Shown here: one piece after another, positions 59,133-64,000 of the stretch
How the letters are laid out: each line of letters begins with the position of its first letter
How positions within the stretch are numbered: position 1 is the stretch's first letter
Assembly (NCBI RefSeq): GCF_009834345.1
Contig: NZ_CP035042.1
Location: forward strand, 3,038,001-3,102,000
DNA: 64,000 nt
DNA from: Billgrantia tianxiuensis
Lineage (GTDB): Bacteria; Pseudomonadota; Gammaproteobacteria; Pseudomonadales; Halomonadaceae
Direction: 5' to 3'
Program-made: the position numbers and the translations under genes
Notes under the pieces: model-generated
Seen by the model: only the letters and a program-made list of their open reading frames with translations
Databases searched by the model: none
What the model was told of the DNA's origin: nothing

Positions 59133-60523
59133 TCAGAATACTCTATTCAGTCCATTCTGGGCCGCAACCCGGTAGGCCTCGGCCATGGTGGGATAGTTGA
59201 AGGTCGTGTTGACGAAATACTTGAGGGTATTCGCCTCCCCCTTCTGCTGCATGATCGCCTGGCCGATGTGGACGATTTCCGAAGCCTGATCGCCAAAGCA
59301 GTGAATACCGTAGATCTCCAGGGTGTCCTGATGGAACAGGATCTTGAGCATACCCACGGTATCGCCAGTGATCTGGGCGCGGGCGGTATCCTTGAAGAAA
59401 GCCTGCGCCACCTCATAAGGCACCTTGGCTTCGGTCAGCTCGCGCTCGGTGCGGCCGAAAGAGCTGATCTCGGGGATGGTATAGATCCCGGTAGGCACTT
59501 CATTGACATAGCGATAATCGCGCTCGAGCAGTTCGTCGCAGGCATTCAACCCCTGATCGTAGGCCGCACTCGCCAGGCTCGGCCAGCCGATCACGTCGCC
59601 GGCAGCGTAGATGTGCGGGATGGCAGTACGGTAATGGTCGTCGACCTGCAGCTGACCGCGGCCATTGGCTTCAAGACCGATGTTCTCGAGGCCCAGTTCG
59701 TCAGTGTTGCCGGTACGGCCATTGGCCCACAGGAAGGCATCCGCACGCAGCTTCTTGCCCGACTTGAGATACAGCACCACGCCGGACTCATCCCCTTCGA
59801 CCCGCTCGTACTCTTCGTTGTGGCGAATCAGTACACCGTGCTTGCGCAGGTGGTAGGAGAGCGCATCGGAAATCTCGTCGTCGAGGAACGAGAGCAGGCT
59901 GTCGCGGCTATTGATGAGATCGACCTTCACCCCCAGCCCGAGAATATCGAGGCGTATTCGCATCCGATCACGCCGGCACCGAAAATAATCAAGGTACGCG
60001 GCGTATGCGAGAGACTCAGAATGGTGTCGGAATCATAGATTCGTGGATGGCGAAAATTGATATCGGCGGGTCGGTAAGGACGCGAGCCGGTGGCAATGAC
60101 GATCTTCTGGGCCACCAGCTCCTCCAGCGCTTCCTGCCGATCGCGGACCAGCAGCGTATGCTCATCCTTGAAGCGCGCCACACCACTAAACAGGTCGATA
60201 CGGTTACGAGCGTAGAACTTGGTGCGCATCTCGACCTGTTGGTCGATGGTGATGCGTGAGCGCTCCATCACCTTGGGAAAGGAGAACCAGCGCGGCTCGC
60301 CGATATCGCGGAACATGCGGTTGGTATTGAACTGCATGATCTGCTTGACCTGGTGGCGTAATGCCTTAGAGGGGATGGTGCCCCAATGGGTGCAGTTGCC
60401 GCCGAGGACCGGCTGCTTCTCCACCACCGCGACACGCTTACCGTGCTTGGCGGCATTGATGGCGGCGCTCTCGCCGGCGGGTCCGGTGCCAATTACCACC
60501 ACGTCATAGTTATGAACTGCCAT
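59133..60523 (-). CDS. sthA: Soluble pyridine nucleotide transhydrogenase, frameshifted as given
   Basis: FAD enzyme passing hydride between NADPH and NAD+. 463 residues once one base is added at the CCC run 59937-59939 (E. coli 466). The N-terminal half has the FAD site [20 protein letters not shown] and [15 protein letters not shown], with Thr where many flavoprotein disulfide reductases have Cys, typical of SthA. The second half has [17 protein letters not shown] at the junction, [14 protein letters not shown] and the dimer domain. The MGGSM-free reading after the gap is wholly normal. It ends at a terminator. Confidence 0.92.
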
Positions 60524-60574
60524 GGGTTCTCGCGTCTCCTTTCCCTTGTCGTTTAAATCGTCCGGCTCCCGCGC

Positions 60575-60841
60575 TCAGCGCTTGGTAGCGTCGTAGCCCA
60601 GGTCCGCCCCACGGCTCTCGTCACTGCTGCGCCGCGCGCTGACCGGCGCCCCCTTGCGCTTGCGATTTTCCTCCTCGCAGATCTCATCCTTGCCACCGCA
60701 GATATCGCAGCCTTCCTTGAGGCCGAGCTTGTTGAGCCCCCCACAGGAACCGGCAATGGGTTTGCGCCCCATGATCACGCCAATGGCCATGGCCGCCATG
60801 ATCAACAGCATGAAGCCCAGCACGACGAGGAAAGTAGTCAT
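60575..60841 (-). CDS. nqrM: Na+-NQR maturation protein NqrM
   Basis: 88 residues. One N-terminal membrane helix (TTFLVVLGFMLLIMAAMAIGV), then the conserved cysteines in GSCGGLNKLG and CDICGGKDEIC. NqrM delivers iron for the Fe site between NqrD and NqrE. AAGGAG lies seven bases before ATG 60841. In its usual place between apbE and sthA. Confidence 0.93.
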   Translation of the reverse strand: MTTFLVVLGFMLLIMAAMAIGVIMGRKPIAGSCGGLNKLGLKEGCDICGGKDEICEEENRKRKGAPVSARRSSDESRGADLGYDATKR

Positions 60842-60858
60842 CAGGTCACTCCTTGCGG

Positions 60859-61638
60859 CTATGGCTCGAGCCAAGGCTCGAGGGCCGCAGTATGATGGAT
60901 TTCAACACCCTGTGGTGTCTTGACAATAACTCTTGCGGCACTATCCATGGCTACGGCCAGCGCCAGCGCCTCTTCGGGCTTGGCATGCATCAATCGGTTT
61001 GCCTGCTCCATGGCCTCGCTGGCACTCGGCGCAACGACACTCACAGCCAATAGCGTCGACAGCGAGACCAGGGGCATGCCGTCCTGCTGCGCATAACGGC
61101 GCACCAATGCAGCATTCTCCAGGCGTAACCGATGTGCGCCATCCGGATCGGGAAGCCCCGCCTGCTCCAGCGACAGGCGCCAGCCTCCCATGGGCGGCAC
61201 ACCTTGACCCCGCACCACGCCCCCCACCTCGACCAGCATGGCAGAGGGAGCGAAACGATGAGCGTCCAGCCACAGCATCAGCCGATCGACGGCCAACGCA
61301 TGAACCAGACGGTCCATTTCCCGATTCAGCGACGCCGCCGGAGATAGCCACAACCAGCCAAAGGCGGCATCCACGGCGTGCAGAAAGCCGCTTCGCTGCC
61401 GTTCGAGGCTTGCCAGTTCACCTTGTATGCCGGCCTCGAGTTCGAGCGCCTGTTCAGCGTCGAGGTCTGCATACAGGGTGATGTGGTAGCCCGTTCCCAG
61501 AGCCGTGCCCTGATAGAAATGCTCATTGGATGGGTCACGACAAGCGCTGAGCGCCACGACCAGGAACAGCGAGAGAAGGAGCCGGGCCGGCCCATGCAGG
61601 GCCAGCCCGGTGAGTCGCCCGTAGGCGAGGGGGATCAT
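60859..61638 (-). CDS. ApbE-like lipoprotein, short and missing catalytic motifs
   Basis: 259 residues; ApbE is normally about 340. The start ATG 61638 overlaps the nqrF stop as ATGA. A lipobox (LSAC, Cys31) follows a signal helix. ApbE attaches FMN to NqrB and NqrC. ApbE-like segments remain: [34 protein letters not shown] and [10 protein letters not shown]. The usual TSG-x-YRNY and H-x-IDP region, which holds FAD- and metal-binding residues, is absent: RLENAAL runs into a short divergent stretch. Either it uses FAD differently, or another apbE elsewhere does the flavinylation. Confidence 0.72.
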   Translation of the reverse strand: MIPLAYGRLTGLALHGPARLLLSLFLVVALSACRDPSNEHFYQGTALGTGYHITLYADLDAEQALELEAGIQGELASLERQRSGFLHAVDAAFGWLWLSPAASLNREMDRLVHALAVDRLMLWLDAHRFAPSAMLVEVGGVVRGQGVPPMGGWRLSLEQAGLPDPDGAHRLRLENAALVRRYAQQDGMPLVSLSTLLAVSVVAPSASEAMEQANRLMHAKPEEALALAVAMDSAARVIVKTPQGVEIHHTAALEPWLEP

Positions 61639-62867
61639 CCGCCAAAGTCGTCCAGCAGGATGTTCTCGGGTTCGACCCCCAGATCGAGCAGCATCTTGAT
61701 CACGGATGCATTCATCATGGGCGGCCCACACATGTAGTACTCGCAGTCCTCGGGAGCCGGATGGTCCTTGAGATAGTTCTCGTACAGCACGTTGTGGATG
61801 AACCCGGTAGGGCCGGTCCAGTTGTCCTCGGGCAGCGGGTCGGAGAGAGCCAGGTGCCACTCGAAATTGGGGAACTCTTCGGCCAGCTGATCGTACTCGT
61901 CGTTGTAGAAGGTTTCGCGCCAAGAACGCGCACCGTACCAGAACGAGATCTTGCGCTGACTCTTGAGCCGCTTGAGCTGGTCGAAGATATGGCTGCGCAT
62001 CGGTGCCATACCCGCACCACCGCCGACGAAGACCATCTCGGCATCGGTGTCCTTGGCGAAGAACTCGCCGAAGGGCCCCATTACGGTGACCTTGTCGCCC
62101 GGCTTCAGGCTGAAGACGTAGGTCGACATCAGACCCGGCGGATGATTGGTACCGGGAGGCGGCGTAGCGATGCGGATGTTGAACTTGAGGATGCCCTTCT
62201 CTTCCGGGTAGTTCGCCATCGAATAGGCGCGGATGACTTCCTCGGTGTTCTTGTGGGAGATCTTGAATAGATCGAATTTCTCCCAGTCGCCGCGATACTC
62301 TTCCTCGATATCGAAGTCGGAGAACTTGATATCGTAAGGCGGCGCCACCAGCTGAACGTAGCCGCCAGCGCGGAAGTCGACGTTCTCGCCCTCGGGCAGC
62401 TTGAGGTTGAGTTCCTTGATGAAGGTGGCGACGTTGGGATTGCCGATGACCTCGCACTCCCACTTCTTGACGCCGAAGACCTCCTCGGGCACCTCGATCT
62501 TCATGTCCTGCTTCACCGGCACCTGGCAGGAGAGACGCCAGCCCTCCTTCTTCTCGCGCATGGTGAAGTGGGACTCTTCGGTCGGCAGGATCGCCCCGCC
62601 GCCCTCTTCCACGCGGCACTTGCACTGAGCGCAGGAGCCGCCGCCGCCACAGGCGGAGGAGAGGAAGATGCCGTTGGCTGCCAGCGTGTTGAGCAGCTTG
62701 CCTCCGGCCTGGGTGGTAATGGTGTGCTCCGGGTCGCCGTTGACCTCAATGGTCACGTCACCGGTGCTGACGAGCTTGCTGCGGGCTGCCAGGATCACCA
62801 GGACGAGGCCGATGACGACCACGGTGAACATGAACACACCGAGCAAGATGACTGATGTTCCAACCAT
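61635..62867 (-). CDS. nqrF: Na+-translocating NADH:quinone reductase subunit F
   Basis: NADH-oxidising entry subunit. 410 residues. One N-terminal membrane helix ([21 protein letters not shown]), a 2Fe-2S ferredoxin domain with [16 protein letters not shown], then the FAD domain with RAYSMANYP and the NADH site [16 protein letters not shown]. All ligands are intact. Ends overlapping the ApbE-like gene. 62 bp separates it from nqrE. Confidence 0.96.
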   Translation of the reverse strand: MVGTSVILLGVFMFTVVVIGLVLVILAARSKLVSTGDVTIEVNGDPEHTITTQAGGKLLNTLAANGIFLSSACGGGGSCAQCKCRVEEGGGAILPTEESHFTMREKKEGWRLSCQVPVKQDMKIEVPEEVFGVKKWECEVIGNPNVATFIKELNLKLPEGENVDFRAGGYVQLVAPPYDIKFSDFDIEEEYRGDWEKFDLFKISHKNTEEVIRAYSMANYPEEKGILKFNIRIATPPPGTNHPPGLMSTYVFSLKPGDKVTVMGPFGEFFAKDTDAEMVFVGGGAGMAPMRSHIFDQLKRLKSQRKISFWYGARSWRETFYNDEYDQLAEEFPNFEWHLALSDPLPEDNWTGPTGFIHNVLYENYLKDHPAPEDCEYYMCGPPMMNASVIKMLLDLGVEPENILLDDFGG

Positions 62868-62929
62868 GTCGGTTTCCTATTTGCTGTATGACCTGTTGTC
62901 CGGCGGTGCGAACACCGCCGGAACGCGCC

Positions 62930-63547
<618 letters not shown>

Positions 63548-63548
63548 G

Positions 63549-64000
63549 TTACACGGCCTCCTTCGGCTTGGTGTTTTCCTTCATCTTGAACTCATTCGCC
63601 TCGACCTGCTCCGGATGCGTGGAACGCAGTGCCCAGATGATCAGGCCGATGATGAAGAACGCCGAGGGCGGCAACAACAGCAGGCCGTTGGGCACGTACC
63701 AGCCACCGTCCTGAACCGGATGCAGCACGGTGAAACCGAACACGCTGCCGGAACCGAACAGCTCACGGAAGAAGCCCACGGTCATCAGAATGAAACCGTA
63801 GCCGAGACCGTTGCCGATGCCATCAAGGAACGACAGCCCCGGGCTGTTCTGCATGGCGAAGCCTTCGGCGCGCCCCATCACGATGCAGTTGGTGATGATC
63901 AGGCCGACGAACACCGAGAGCTGCTTGGACATCTCGTAGGCGAACGCCTTGAGCACCTGATCCACCACGATCACCAACGAAGCGATGATCGTCATCTGCA
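63549..64000 (-). CDS. nqrD: NADH:quinone reductase subunit D, C-terminal part, cut by window edge
   Basis: About 150 of the usual 220 residues; the frame is open to the window edge. [22 protein letters not shown] and the iron-ligating Cys in [16 protein letters not shown] are present. The nqrABC genes should follow beyond 64000. Confidence 0.93.
   Translation of the reverse strand, partial: QMTIIASLVIVVDQVLKAFAYEMSKQLSVFVGLIITNCIVMGRAEGFAMQNSPGLSFLDGIGNGLGYGFILMTVGFFRELFGSGSVFGFTVLHPVQDGGWYVPNGLLLLPPSAFFIIGLIIWALRSTHPEQVEANEFKMKENTKPKEAV

Noticed and set aside
59133..60523. sthA as two separate half genes (split enzyme)
   Set aside because: The halves join in mid-motif at a GGG run and the repaired gene has normal length.

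Overview
This looks like the chromosome of a GC-rich halophilic gammaproteobacterium close to Halomonas (Halomonadaceae). The reasons are gene order (leuC-leuD-leuB-asd-truA, trpF-trpB-trpA-accD-folC-SPOR-cvpA-purF-metZ, leuS-lptE-holA, nqrDEF-apbE-nqrM-sthA), an AccD with an acidic C-terminal tail, and Na+-translocating NQR. I see no rRNA, tRNA, IS element, prophage or CRISPR array.

Layout. 1-13.5 kb: end of lapB, pyrF, cfa, a diguanylate cyclase, a broken phhB before an aromatic aminotransferase, a Crp/Fnr regulator, an NCS2-like permease, a secreted acidic repeat protein, a Spy/CpxP-like protein, a MATE exporter and a PAS-GGDEF-EAL protein. 13.7-25.2 kb: a 2OG-Fe dioxygenase, yceI and cytochrome b561, then the minus-strand trpF-to-metZ block. 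25.2-36.9 kb: housekeeping genes truA and asd, with a lasso-peptide biosynthetic locus around them. One half (cyclase, precursor, phosphoribosyltransferase-RRE fusion, HPr-kinase-like protein) lies between truA and trpF. The other half (nucleotidyltransferase, ABC exporter, B1, B2) lies between leuB and asd, next to a decayed second copy of the leuB 3' end. 36.9-43 kb: leuBDC, a divergent LysR regulator and an unknown membrane protein. 43-50 kb: a zinc-ribbon protein, leuS, lptE, holA, a PA2779/PA2778-type pair and a DUF488 protein. 50-58.8 kb: a nine-gene minus-strand surface polysaccharide operon headed by an ops/JUMPStart element. 59-64 kb: sthA, nqrM, an ApbE-like lipoprotein, nqrF, nqrE and partial nqrD.

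How the main systems fit. The lasso locus has everything expected for a precursor with a YxxP leader: recognition (B1/RRE), leader peptidase (B2), cyclase (C) and ABC exporter (D). It also has three possible tailoring proteins: a kinase, a nucleotidyltransferase and a phosphoribosyltransferase-like/RRE fusion. It is the strongest candidate here for undescribed chemistry. The polysaccharide operon combines an initiating sugar transferase, two glycosyltransferases, a CDP-glycerol-type polymer transferase, two P-loop kinases, a nucleotidyltransferase-fold protein, a 2-hydroxyacid dehydrogenase and an HpcH/HpaI aldolase. It is probably transcribed with RfaH.

Quality warning. Eleven genes (pyrF, a membrane protein, accD, four lasso genes, three polysaccharide genes and sthA) carry fourteen apparent frameshifts. 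Every one is repaired by adding a single G or C to a G/C run, and each repaired gene becomes an exact multiple of three. This points to homopolymer errors in the assembly rather than gene decay. The phhB nonsense codon is of a different kind and may be real.
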